Shown here piece after piece: positions 48,449 through 58,115 of a stretch of 64,000 nucleotides of DNA (within the stretch, counting starts at the first letter, position 1; every line of letters starts with the position of its first letter). Source of the stretch: Annulohypoxylon bovei var. microspora (Eukaryota > Ascomycota > Sordariomycetes > Xylariales > Hypoxylaceae). The notes under the pieces were generated by a model that worked only from the letters and a program-made list of their open reading frames with translations, was not told the DNA's origin and ran no database searches. The stretch is from the NCBI GenBank assembly GCA_022836615.1, contig MU405245.1, positions 230,082 through 294,081 of the forward strand, in the 5' to 3' direction. A program made the position numbers and the translations under genes.

Positions 48449-49843
48449 ATGGAGGAACCTAAGCTTAGCGGGTCCCAGGACCGCGGTTTGGGAGACGAGC
48501 ATGCGAGGTACAAACGAACGCGTGGGGGGGACGATGGGGGTGGAAGGGATGGGAAATGTGCTAAGAAAGGGTATGATGAGGGTGATACATACAATTATGA
48601 GCGTGGCTTGAGAAGGAGATCGGCGTCGCCGCGCGATGAGGCGCGAGATACTGGATATAGGAGTCGCGAAAGGTATCGACGTTCCGGGAGCGACTACGTG
48701 TCACAATCGAAATCAAAATCAAAATCAAACGATTCTTCGCGCAGAGAAAGAAGAGATCCGAGCTATCCGAGTCACACTGCCGAATACACACCTTCGACGT
48801 CCTCGACGCGACACAAGCACCACTCGCACCACCACCATCATCATCATCATCGACACCGCCAACCCTCGATACACTCCAGTCGCACCCCAGACGAACTGCC
48901 CTTTAGCGCGCGGCCCCTAGTCCGTTCCGACCTCGACGCGTTCACACCGCTATTTGCACAATACCTCGAAGTGCAGAAGAACAAGGACATGGCGGCGATG
49001 GACGAGCGGGAGATCAGAGGCCGCTGGAAGAGCTTCGTCGGCAAGTGGAATCGCGGCGACTTGGCCGAGGGCTGGTATCGCCCCGAGACACTCGACGAGG
49101 CCAGGGATAGCGGTGCCGGTGCCGGCGTCAACATCCGCGCACATGCCACGCCACAAGAAAATCGCATCGAGAGAACATCGCCGCCACCACCAAACACAAG
49201 CCCACATAGCCAAAACCGCGTCCGCGAAGGCGGCGACCCAGCACCCCCAGCCAAACCAGGGTCCTCACCCCCCTCCAACTCCGACTCCGACTCCGACTTC
49301 TACGGGCCAACCCTGCCCCCAGGCTCCGCCGCCGCCGCCGTCGCAAACGCAAAACACGGCCCCGGCATCCCCAGCCTGCAAGACCTATCGCTGCGGCGCG
49401 AAAGCGCAGCAGAAGAGCGGCAGCGCTCCATCGCGGACCTGCGGCTGTCGCGCAAGCTGGACCGCGCGGAGCAGCGCGCGCGCCTCGAGGACGCGGCGCC
49501 GCGCGCGCAGGCCGGGACGCGCGAGCGCGCGCTCGAGAAGCACCGCGAGGCCGCCGACGCGATGCGCGCGTTCCGCGACCGCTCGCCGGGCGGCGGCGGC
49601 GGCGCCGAGGTCGGCGAGGCGGAGCTGATGGGCGGCGGCGGGGACGGGGATGCCGGCGGGATTGGGGAGTACAGGAGGATGAAGGCGGAGACCGAGAGGC
49701 GCAAGACCGAGAGGGAGGTTAGGCGGGAGGAGGAGGCGCGGGCCAGGGAGTGCGAGATGGAGGAGCGCAGGAGGGAGTATAGGAGGAGGGAGGAGGGCGT
49801 GATGGAGGGGCTGAAGAGGATTGCGAGGGAGAGGTTTGGGTGA
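48449..49843 (+). CDS. Arg/Glu-rich nuclear-type protein with conserved WKSFVGKWNRG block
   Basis: Single exon, 464 residues from the ATG at 48449 (MEEPKLSGSQDRG); the frame extends upstream only through GTG. The N-terminal 150 residues are RS/RD-rich with a KSKSKSKS run and a His run (HHHHHHHH near 48826-48855). One ordered segment follows: PFSARPLVRSDLDAFTPLF, AQYLEVQKNKDMAAMDEREI, RGRWKSFVGKWNRGDLAEGWYRPETLDEA. I recognise this segment as conserved in fungal RS/RE-rich proteins but cannot give it a firm name. The C-terminal 150 residues form a long, highly charged helix (EEARARECEMEERRREYRRREEG). Composition suggests a nuclear RNA-processing protein. GC content of the 3' half is clearly higher than in the neighbours. 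Confidence 0.75.
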   Translation: MEEPKLSGSQDRGLGDEHARYKRTRGGDDGGGRDGKCAKKGYDEGDTYNYERGLRRRSASPRDEARDTGYRSRERYRRSGSDYVSQSKSKSKSNDSSRRERRDPSYPSHTAEYTPSTSSTRHKHHSHHHHHHHHRHRQPSIHSSRTPDELPFSARPLVRSDLDAFTPLFAQYLEVQKNKDMAAMDEREIRGRWKSFVGKWNRGDLAEGWYRPETLDEARDSGAGAGVNIRAHATPQENRIERTSPPPPNTSPHSQNRVREGGDPAPPAKPGSSPPSNSDSDSDFYGPTLPPGSAAAAVANAKHGPGIPSLQDLSLRRESAAEERQRSIADLRLSRKLDRAEQRARLEDAAPRAQAGTRERALEKHREAADAMRAFRDRSPGGGGGAEVGEAELMGGGGDGDAGGIGEYRRMKAETERRKTEREVRREEEARARECEMEERRREYRRREEGVMEGLKRIARERFG

Positions 49844-50317
49844 GGGACGGTTGTGAAAGGGTGAGCTGGGGGGAACTCGGAGGCGCTGTTTACTCTACGT
49901 TTACGACGTGCTCGGGCTACGGAGAGGATGTTGATGAGTGGCATGAATTCTACGCCGACCTGAGACTAAGAAGCTAAATGAATCAATATAATGTGTACTT
50001 GATATTCATTATCATTACCAAACTCATGGCTGGTTAGCGTTTGAAGTTATACATCGCTACATGGCTTGGGTGCCTTAGGTCGTTGGCAATAATTCCAATT
50101 CTTTGCTTTCGACCTCTATGATACATATTCGTAGGTTTTATATGAGGCATATCCTACTTCTCACTTCGCTCTTCGCTGGGAAGGGGGGCACTATAAACTA
50201 TCCGCTTAGCCAATTGAATAGGTCATAATGTACTCCACCCTAGCCAATAATATCTACACTAGTATATAAAAGCTTTTACCAAGCTTTTTTTCATCTCATC
50301 TCATGCGAGAATCTCGA
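49844..50317. other. Intergenic
   Basis: 3' flank of the RE-rich gene and 5' flank of the tRNA gene. A CTTTTTTT-type run precedes the tRNA at about 50285. No other feature seen. Confidence 0.5.
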
Positions 50318-50421
50318 GGCGCAGTGGCAGAGTGGTCTAATGCGTGTGACTAGAATGTCTAGAATATCTTATGGATTATCACATCCCTTCGGGGGCGTCT
50401 GTTCGAATCAGGCCTGCGTCG
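50318..50421 (+). tRNA. tRNA-Ser (anticodon AGA) with a 22 nt intron
   Basis: The acceptor strands GGCGCAG (50318-50324) and CTGCGTC (50414-50420) pair with one G-U, with discriminator G at 50421. The anticodon stem TGTGA/TCACA (50345-50349 and 50379-50383) closes the loop CTAGAA+A, with anticodon AGA at 50352-50354. The intron 50356-50377 lies one base 3' of the anticodon, the canonical position. A long variable arm (CATCCCTTCGGGGGCG) and the T-loop GTTCGAATC mark a class II serine tRNA. The mature length is 82 nt. Confidence 0.93.
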
Positions 50422-50891
50422 ATTAGTTTATCTTTTTGCGTCTTTCCTTTCTATTTTCCCTTTTTTCGTCTTGGTCCTTGATTATTATTACTTTATGTTT
50501 TTTCTCTCTCAATTGATTCCCCCCTCCGAATACGTACCCAGGTACATAAGTCCTACTCGATTTTAGGCACGTGACACTAGGCAAAGGAATGGATTATATA
50601 ATCAAATATGTCTAATTCGTACCTAGTACTCCCTACAACCATTGACAATTTGACCAAGTTCATAACTCTTAATCATAATAACACCTAGTATTTCCAAGAC
50701 TCTCTACATCTTATTTCAGTAGCTTGAGCTTATTTAACCAGGGCCGGTTCGTTGCCGATCGTCTCGGCCGCGCAGATTTGTCGGGGCCCTCATGTTTGAC
50801 AAGTATGACACGTTGAATAACTGATTGATTTCATCTTGGCGACTGTTTATCGGTCCCCCCCCTGAGACTAGCTATTTCTTTCCGCAGTGGC
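50422..50891. other. Intergenic
   Basis: T-rich after the tRNA terminator, then the upstream region of the C2H2-like gene. No other feature seen. Confidence 0.45.
50433..50437 (+). terminator. RNA polymerase III terminator of the tRNA
   Basis: TTTTT, 12 nt after the tRNA 3' end. Confidence 0.55.
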
Positions 50892-52164
50892 ATGTACTGC
50901 TCCTTAACTGACTATCTTCAGTCGAGATTAGCGATTCTAGAAACCCAGCAGATAATCACTAGAAACGATGAAAACATAGAACAAACTGAGCATGGATCAG
51001 CTACAAAACTAATAGCGACCGTGGATGGGTATGTATCAGACGGAGATCATCAGCTCCATGAGCAGATTGATGACCGTGATAGCTTTAGCGACGCTTCTAT
51101 CTTTAACCTCAGGGGCATCACGTTCGGTACACCTGCTACAAGGACACATAACAAAGAAACTCGGGACGGTGTTACTCCCCGAGCAAACCGCAAGAAACTT
51201 GGAACTAGTAGGGTTCTGGCGTGCCCGTTCTTCAAGCATGACCCAGAGAAATATCAGGACGACAGACATTGCGCGTGCGCTTCGTGGGAAACTGTTAGTC
51301 GAGTCAAGTAAGTTACTGGTCCCCACTATTGTTAGCTACGCCGATATTAATAGTCGAGTATTCATAGGGAGCACGTATTACGGAGACATGTACCATCAGG
51401 CAATAGATGCCTTCGCCGTAGAGAGATATTTGGGTCAACCCCTAAGCTACGTTATGCTATTGAACCTTGTGAAATGAGAGCCGAGGACCTGGAGGATATT
51501 AGTGGGGTTCAGATCGAAGAGCTTCGCTCAAAGAAGAAATCTCCTGGCCAAGGCGTCATGTCAGAAGAGACCAAATGGAAGGGAATGTACAAGATCCTAT
51601 TCCCAAATGACGATGTTACTATGGTATCGCCTTGTAAGTAACGACAACTAGTTGCGCTACAAACTCAACTAACATAGTTCAGATTATGATTCTTGCAGAC
51701 CTAGGCGGGAAAACTTACTACCTGTATTCGATAAACATATGCGGCTAGAATTAGACGGCATACCGCTTAATGGCAGCTTCGATCAAAATTTGCGAGACAA
51801 CATTAAATCTCGAGCTCGAGATGCCTTGCAGAGAGCCATTCAGGAACTAGAAGGTAGTTCAAACGCACCGGATCCACCCATTTCGATACCCCCTGAAACG
51901 CAGAATGGACACGCACTCGAAACACCGGGCTTAGGAGATATCTCTAGTGTAGATACCTTTCAAGCACATGATGGATTGGACAATCTTGTCGACCCAAACT
52001 TCCAGGACGACGGAGGGTTCTTTAGTAACGCCGTGTACATGACTAATTTTGACAACACGGTCAATTTTAATGATTGCAGCATGCCGAACGATATCTCCTT
52101 CAATACCTGGGCAGTTATCGTTAGACAGGGTTTAACAGGTAGATACTATTCACTTGACTATTAA
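50892..52164 (+). CDS. Fungal C2H2-like zinc-finger protein
   Basis: Three exons: 50892-51307, 51368-51633 and 51683-52164 (introns 60 and 49 nt), 387 residues. The core ACPFFKHDPEKYQDDRHCACASWETVSRVKEHVLRRH is the typical first atypical C2H2 finger of a large fungal family. The usual later blocks are also present: KWKGMYKILFPNDD, SPYYD and a long acidic tail. In that family a second finger of the type CPRC...F...L..H normally follows; here the matching stretch reads VPSGNRCLRRREIF and has lost the pattern. A nuclear DNA-binding role is inferred from the family only. The tail (GLTGRYYSLDY) could be extended by a further intron at 52140, but no downstream exon is convincing. Confidence 0.68.
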
Positions 52165-52735
52165 CTAGGTACTTACCTAGGTAACTAGAACTTAGCATCT
52201 ATGTGTGTCGGTGGGCTTTTACCTGCGCTTAAGTGTATTCTGCCTGATAAACCCCGCCTAAAGACAACTGTTAATTAAGGGATAGGGAAATAAGAAAGAA
52301 TATTTGGTTGTTAGAGGAAAAAAATCATGGGAAGGACGAGGTTGAGGCGAAGATCAGTTTTGCTTGAAGGATTTCTTAGAAGGATACTCGTTGAAATTTA
52401 GCTCAAGAAATTGGACCGCGCAGCTATGGATTTCCTCGAGGCAGAGTTTGGAAGGCGAGGACATTTCGGGCGATCCTCGTGGGATATTATAGCGAGTCGC
52501 CCTTTACTTTCCCCTCCGGCTAGGACACCGCGAAAATATAACATGGCAACGAACGACTCCTATTACGGCAAGGCTCGGATTGATATACCCCCTCTACTGT
52601 TTCGAGGCTTCACAATCTCGTTTTCCCATAAAATTATAGATGATCAACATATGACTTTGTTCATCCAATATCAAGTCTCAAGGCTAAATTCGTTCATGTA
52701 AGTCACTAACGAACATTTACATCGCATCTCCCCCA
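52165..52735. other. Intergenic
   Basis: Space between convergent genes. A 96-codon frame from a TTG at 52411 ends at 52701; it has no family match that I recognise and is not annotated. Confidence 0.4.
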
Positions 52736-53518
52736 CTATTCAAAGCTGATATTATCCGCCGACTGCACCAAGGCCCCTCCGCTCGTCGTCACACAGCTAC
52801 CGGTGTTGTTCGAGTCCTTCATCAAGTAAACGTACGCCTCGGCGACCTCCTCAGGGGTCCCGATCTTGCCTAACAGCGCTGACTTAGCCATACACGCGGC
52901 CATCTTCTCGCGCGCCGCGCCCTCGCCCAGCATCTCCGTGTCGGTGGCCCCGGGGCTGACGAGGTTGGCGCGCACCGGCGCCAGGTCCAGCGCCAGCCCG
53001 CGCGTGATTCCCTGCAGCGCCGCGCCCCAGCCCGCGGCCACGGTCGCGTGCTTCATGGGCCGCTCCGCGACGCGGCCGCTCGTGAAGGTCAGCGACGACG
53101 CGTAGACCTGCCTGACGAACCGGGGCGAGAGCTTGGCGATCAGCAGGGGCACCACGTACCCGAACTGCACGCTGTCGCGCAGGTACGCCGCGGTCACGGC
53201 GCTCACGGGCCGCACGCCCAGCCGCGCCGCCGTGTACACGACGTGGTCGAGGGGCTGGCCCGCGGCGGCGGTGACGTCGGCGAGCAGCGCCTCGAGCTGG
53301 GACTCCGCGTCGTCGCGGCTCACGTCCACGGTGTACCCGCGGATGCTGGCGCCCGGGACGGCGGCTTGGAGCTTGGCGACGGCGGCGTCGACGCGGGTCT
53401 TGTTGGACGAGGCGATGGATACGCTGACGCCTTCGCCGGCGGCGAGCTTGGCTACTGCGGCGCCGATGCCTGAGGAGCCGCCGATGACGAGGATGTTCTG
53501 GCCCTTGATGGAAGGCAT
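52736..53518 (-). CDS. Atypical short-chain dehydrogenase/reductase lacking the YxxxK pair
   Basis: Single exon, 260 residues; the start is the ATG at 53518 (MPSIKGQNILVIGG), as upstream frame positions lack ATG. The cofactor motif GGSSGIGAAVAKLA (about 14-27) and DVSRDD, VVYTAARLG and LVSPGATDTEML follow the classical SDR order. In the active-site region the usual YxxxK reads HATVAAGWGAALQGITRGLALDL, so both Tyr and Lys are replaced. A fungal SDR subfamily shares this GWxAALxG form, so it is probably a folded protein with altered or lost oxidoreductase chemistry. No signal peptide. GC-rich relative to flanking DNA. It diverges from the patatin pseudogene. Confidence 0.82.
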   Translation of the reverse strand: MPSIKGQNILVIGGSSGIGAAVAKLAAGEGVSVSIASSNKTRVDAAVAKLQAAVPGASIRGYTVDVSRDDAESQLEALLADVTAAAGQPLDHVVYTAARLGVRPVSAVTAAYLRDSVQFGYVVPLLIAKLSPRFVRQVYASSLTFTSGRVAERPMKHATVAAGWGAALQGITRGLALDLAPVRANLVSPGATDTEMLGEGAAREKMAACMAKSALLGKIGTPEEVAEAYVYLMKDSNNTGSCVTTSGGALVQSADNISFE

Positions 53519-54590
53519 GATGGATTTGTGTGAAGTAGAATGAAGCTTATGAAATAAAAGGGGGTTTACAAAGTAGTGTTGGAAATATCGACGCCGATGT
53601 ATATCGAAGAGAGGCTGCAGAAAAAAACAAAGAAGATGAGGCAAAAGGCAAGCATTATATAGACGAGATATATTCCATAGGTATCTAAGTAGTCTTCGAA
53701 TCTACAGTGTCGATCATCGTCACCATCTATCAAGCATCCATACTCTGGGTCGTACGCTGTCTTTCTGAATTGCTTCAAGCACCTATACGGAGTCTGATCT
53801 CACCGACGGCACCGGAATCTGCCCGCGTGTCACTATCCCGAGCGGGACTATCTTGAGTGGTATCTCGGTAACGTCCTACGATCATGTCGATCACATCACT
53901 GGAGGATTGCCCCGGTTTCCCGGCAACCTGACAGCCTGGGTTGTGGATTTAGGGATCGCGGGGTTAGGTGTCGTTGGAGTTAACGACGTCGGGTGTAGTC
54001 GGATTTATCGGAGTTAATACCAATCCTTCAGGGGTAAACTGAATATCTAAGTCTTCAATCCGCCCAGGGGTCACCTCGGTTTAGTTCTTTTGCTTATTAC
54101 CTAAGAAAGTGATTGAGGTACCTCATGATATATTCAATGTCACCCATCGGCCATGCGCTGCATGTGTTAGCCTTCGATTTGAGTCTCTAGATTCAACCCC
54201 CTATTGCCTCCACTCTGATCGGTTTTTATTTCTCAAAAATAAGTGTTACATTGATTTCACAACCTCCGTAGGTACGAAATTTGGGATGTTGTTGGGCACG
54301 TCGGGCAGAATTCATTGCAGCTTGCAGTTTATGAGGTTACCTTTGCTGCACAAAATGATAGATTATAAAATCAGCTTTCAGCTTTCGCCGATCATGGGAG
54401 TCGATTGGTTCCTATTTGACTCGGTAAAGCAGGCTGGTCCTTTTTGCGCTCTTGGAGAGCATGCAGTGCTTCTCTATAAGGAAACACCCCTGACTACAAA
54501 CTTTCATATAGTCCCTTTAGACCTACTACTCCTCCCCCCTCGGGTCTACCCTGATGGGACAGAGTCTACTCGTATTATCACATCACTAAG
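53519..54590. other. Intergenic region upstream of the patatin pseudogene
   Basis: About 1.1 kb, AT-rich. The 161-codon frame at 54109-54594 begins with GTG, overlaps the ATG of the next gene and shows no domain; judged spurious. No other feature. Confidence 0.4.
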
Positions 54591-57500
54591 ATGAATACAG
54601 GAGCGCAAGGCAACGTTTGCTTCACCTGCAAATCTGCAAACAAGCAAACCTATTCTTGCATCCAATATAATAATCTCTCATTCTGCAATTAATGTTGGTC
54701 TCAATGGGTACTGCATTTGCCTGGGGCCGTGGGCTTCGACAATAGACCACACGAAAAGGCGAATGCGCAAGTTGTCCAACGGCTCCGCCAAATTCTTGAA
54801 CCCTCCAGAAGCGAATATGACCACGAGCAAGAGCTTCAAAGCGACGACGACACAACCTGGTTTGGGGTTGGCCGGGACTCTGCTAACCAGCCGGTCTTCC
54901 AAGATCATGGCCGTTTTGCGAATCTGATGAGCGAGAGTCAGACACAAGACCTTGGCAATCGATATCCCCAGCTCGTCTCGTTCATTGGACAGACAGGTAA
55001 AGTCTCTATGTCTTGTACACCTATCGATGATTAGTCTCAACGTCTCTAGGTGCTGGTAAAAGTACATTGATCAAGATGTTGATCGATCGCCTTGATATGA
55101 GACTTAACGACCAAGGAACCCGATTTCCTTCCCCCGTCACGTCATCTAGCAATGATCGAGTTCCCACCACGGGAGGTGAGTACCTATTTTCCGGATCCTC
55201 CAGCCTTGTGTTTATCTCATTACTTACATTGAATCCTAATTTACCATTGTTACCATTTGCGTAACACTCGAGGGGTATCTAGAAAGTTGCTAAAGTTATC
55301 TAGATGTTCATTTATACGCCGATCCATCTTCGTACTACACAAAAGGACCTGTACTGTACGCCGATTGCGAAGGCCTTGATGGAGGAGAGGCAATCCCTAG
55401 GGGATTAAGTGAGTAATGCTAAAGGCTCATGACCCTTTTTCAACACATCCATTTCAGAAACAGGGATTGCTCAATCGGGACCTGTTTTATAACACATCGC
55501 CCCTGAAATATGAGTGATCCCTGAATTGTCATTGCACTATTCATTTTTGATGATAATAACTAATATGAAGCATTGCAGGACATCGAGCCAAGGAAAAATC
55601 AGATCAAGGACCCGAAGTCGGTGTCAGTTGTCCTCGTATAGGGTGGGCGTCATATCAACCCCCTATTAATCGTAACAATATTCAATCCACCAATCGCAAT
55701 TCCGTCCATATCGAGCCAAAAAGAAAAATACAAAAGAACCGACATAGTTCCCGAAGAGACATTGTTTGGGCAATAACACCTGAAACTAAGAAGCGAGAAT
55801 ACGCTGTGACTCAGCTGTACCCTCGTTTACTATACACATTTTCCGATGTTGTGGTATTTGTACTGAGGAATCCAAGGTATGAGATTTACCTCACCAGTGA
55901 AACTTGATAGATGACCTGACTAGTACCTAGCATAGGGCATTCGAGTCAACAGTGTTAGAAAAGCTCCTGGAGTGGGGATCGTCCTCGATTGATAAGTCCC
56001 TAAACCAGCCTGCTCTTCCACATGCCGTTATCGTTCTCAATGCAACAGATAACGCCGACGAGAAAGAATGGGACGTAGACACCGCTACTAACCTGTTGCT
56101 ACACGACATCAGGGACGCTATCTTCCGCGAACCCCGTTTCAATGAACATGCACGTATGTGGCAGGACACCGGCCGGAAGATTGAATCCACCCGTGACCTA
56201 TTCGAATGCTACTATGCTTCAATCATTGTGGTTAGGGTTCCTTTACGCGGTAGGTATATGTTGATGGATGAACAAGCAGGAAAACTTTTCGATGTCATCA
56301 AGGGGAAATGCCAAGAATCCCTTTTCACAAAGAAAAGAGTCCGCATGCTGGCGACAGCAGAAAAGCTTCAGAAATACCTACAGGCCGCTTACGACCACTT
56401 CTCTAAGGACCTTAATACACCGTTTGATTTTGTCAAAGAGGCCTTGAAACATAATCCTATCCCTCAGGATTTTGGCGGAAATATTCTGAATCTTGCTGTC
56501 GCAATCAAGCAGAACTACGGTTCACTTCAGGGAGATACAAAAAGAATATTTGACAAAATGGTTCCCATGATATCATCCTGCATTATGCTTGATGCTGTTC
56601 GTCAGAACTTGATGGGTAGGTAAAACGCGACTAGGTAGATACAAACTTCCGACAGTGGACTAATAGACATAAAGGGACCACAATACAACTTCTCAACGAT
56701 GCTTACGTTGAATTCTGTCAACTTGCCCTCGAAGAATTCGTAGACCTCTACGCTCCCTGCAGTTTCAGAAGCCGCAAGTACGGACAATGTAGAAATGTCA
56801 GGGCAGGACATAACCCTAAAGGTCATCAGAACCAACATGGCAAGATCATCGGCCCAGGAGGTTATCAATCTAATTTCGACCACCATGAATATGCGCCCAA
56901 GTGGATCGATCAGATTTCAGACAAACTCACGGAACTACAATGCAAGTTCAGTGACCGAAGCTATAGGTTACAAGACCACTCTGAGAGCCAGGTCGCGGCA
57001 GAAATTCATAAGGAGACGATCAACCAGTTTTATCGCTCGTTGGGCGACGCCGCGAAGTTTAAAAGCCATACTGCATGCTTTTCCTGTCTTCGCGAACTAC
57101 CTGAGCACGCTTTGCCTTGTGGTCACGTTCTATGTCTTCCGTGCGTCAAGGCGTACGGAGTTAATGTGTCGAAAACTACGATAGAACTACATAATTGTCC
57201 GTTGCATGCACGAGACACGTTGTGGGAACCGCCATGGACTATTCTAGTTAAACCCGCATTTGCCGGTGTTCGAATACTCTGTCTAGACGGGTAAGGCTCA
57301 TGAAATCTATCTTGAAACCCTCTAACCTTAGCTATAGAGGCGGCGTGCGTGGTATTGTCGAGCTACAAGTTTTGAAGGCTATTCAAAAAGTACTCGGGAA
57401 AGGCTTGCCACTTTAGTATTTTTTCGACCTGATCGTGGGCACAAGGTAAGCTTCGAATGCAGAATTTGTTGTATATATGCTGACTTTCCTAGGTTAGTAC

Positions 57501-57930
57501 CGGAGGTATTATTGCTTTGGGACTGGGCGTGAATAATTGGTCAGTGGACGAATGCATTGTTAATTTCAAAGACCTATGCGGCCAAGCCTTCAAGCCACGA
57601 GAGATGATCGGGATCCCTCTACTTAAAAAGTTGGCTGTTTTGAACCACGGAAGCATGTACAAAACCAGAGCCTTCGAGGAATTGCTTCAGAAGACCTTCA
57701 CGAAGAGGCCTCTGTTTGGAGGTGCTAACGATCTAAGCGAGATGGTAACAAAGGTCGCCATCACAACAACCAGCGAGATTAAACAGCATGCAGTAGTCCT
57801 TGCTAACTACAATCGTCAAGGATCAGCTGAATACGGTAAGAAGTATCCGTAGCCTACGACGATGATATTATTAACTGAGACATAAAGATCTGCCTTATAG
57901 ATTCGATAGGTTTACCGAGCCAGAGAAGGA

Positions 57931-57938
57931 GTTCAAAA
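57931..57938. repeat. Left 8 bp target-site duplication
   Basis: GTTCAAAA directly before the CAGTG end; identical copy at 61409-61416. Confidence 0.95.
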
Positions 57939-57960
57939 CAGTGCTCGGAACAACTACACC
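57939..57960 (+). repeat. Left terminal inverted repeat of the hAT element
   Basis: 22 bp beginning CAGTGCTCGG, exact reverse complement of 61387-61408. Confidence 0.95.
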
Positions 57961-58115
57961 AACTCAACTGAGGCCTTGGTGTAGTTGGTTTGTTACGTAA
58001 TCACGAATAGCCTCAGTTGAATTGGTGTAGTTGGTTAACAAAACGGCCAGTTGAATTGAATTGGTTATGGTGTATTAAGCGCAGGGGCCTCCTGTATCGT
58101 ATTAGTAATCATGTT

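Noticed and set aside
48826..48860. His-run as a functional metal site
   Set aside because: It is a CAC/CAT microsatellite within a low-complexity region; length is likely variable and function cannot be supported.
52411..52701. 96-codon frame between the C2H2-like and SDR genes
   Set aside because: TTG start, no family features, and no splice join to the upstream gene that I could support.
53519..53644. Longer SDR start
   Set aside because: The upstream frame begins at TTG; the SDR cofactor motif fits the ATG at 53518.
54109..54594. 161-codon open frame upstream of the patatin pseudogene
   Set aside because: Starts with GTG, has no recognisable domain, overlaps the ATG of the next gene and lies in promoter DNA.
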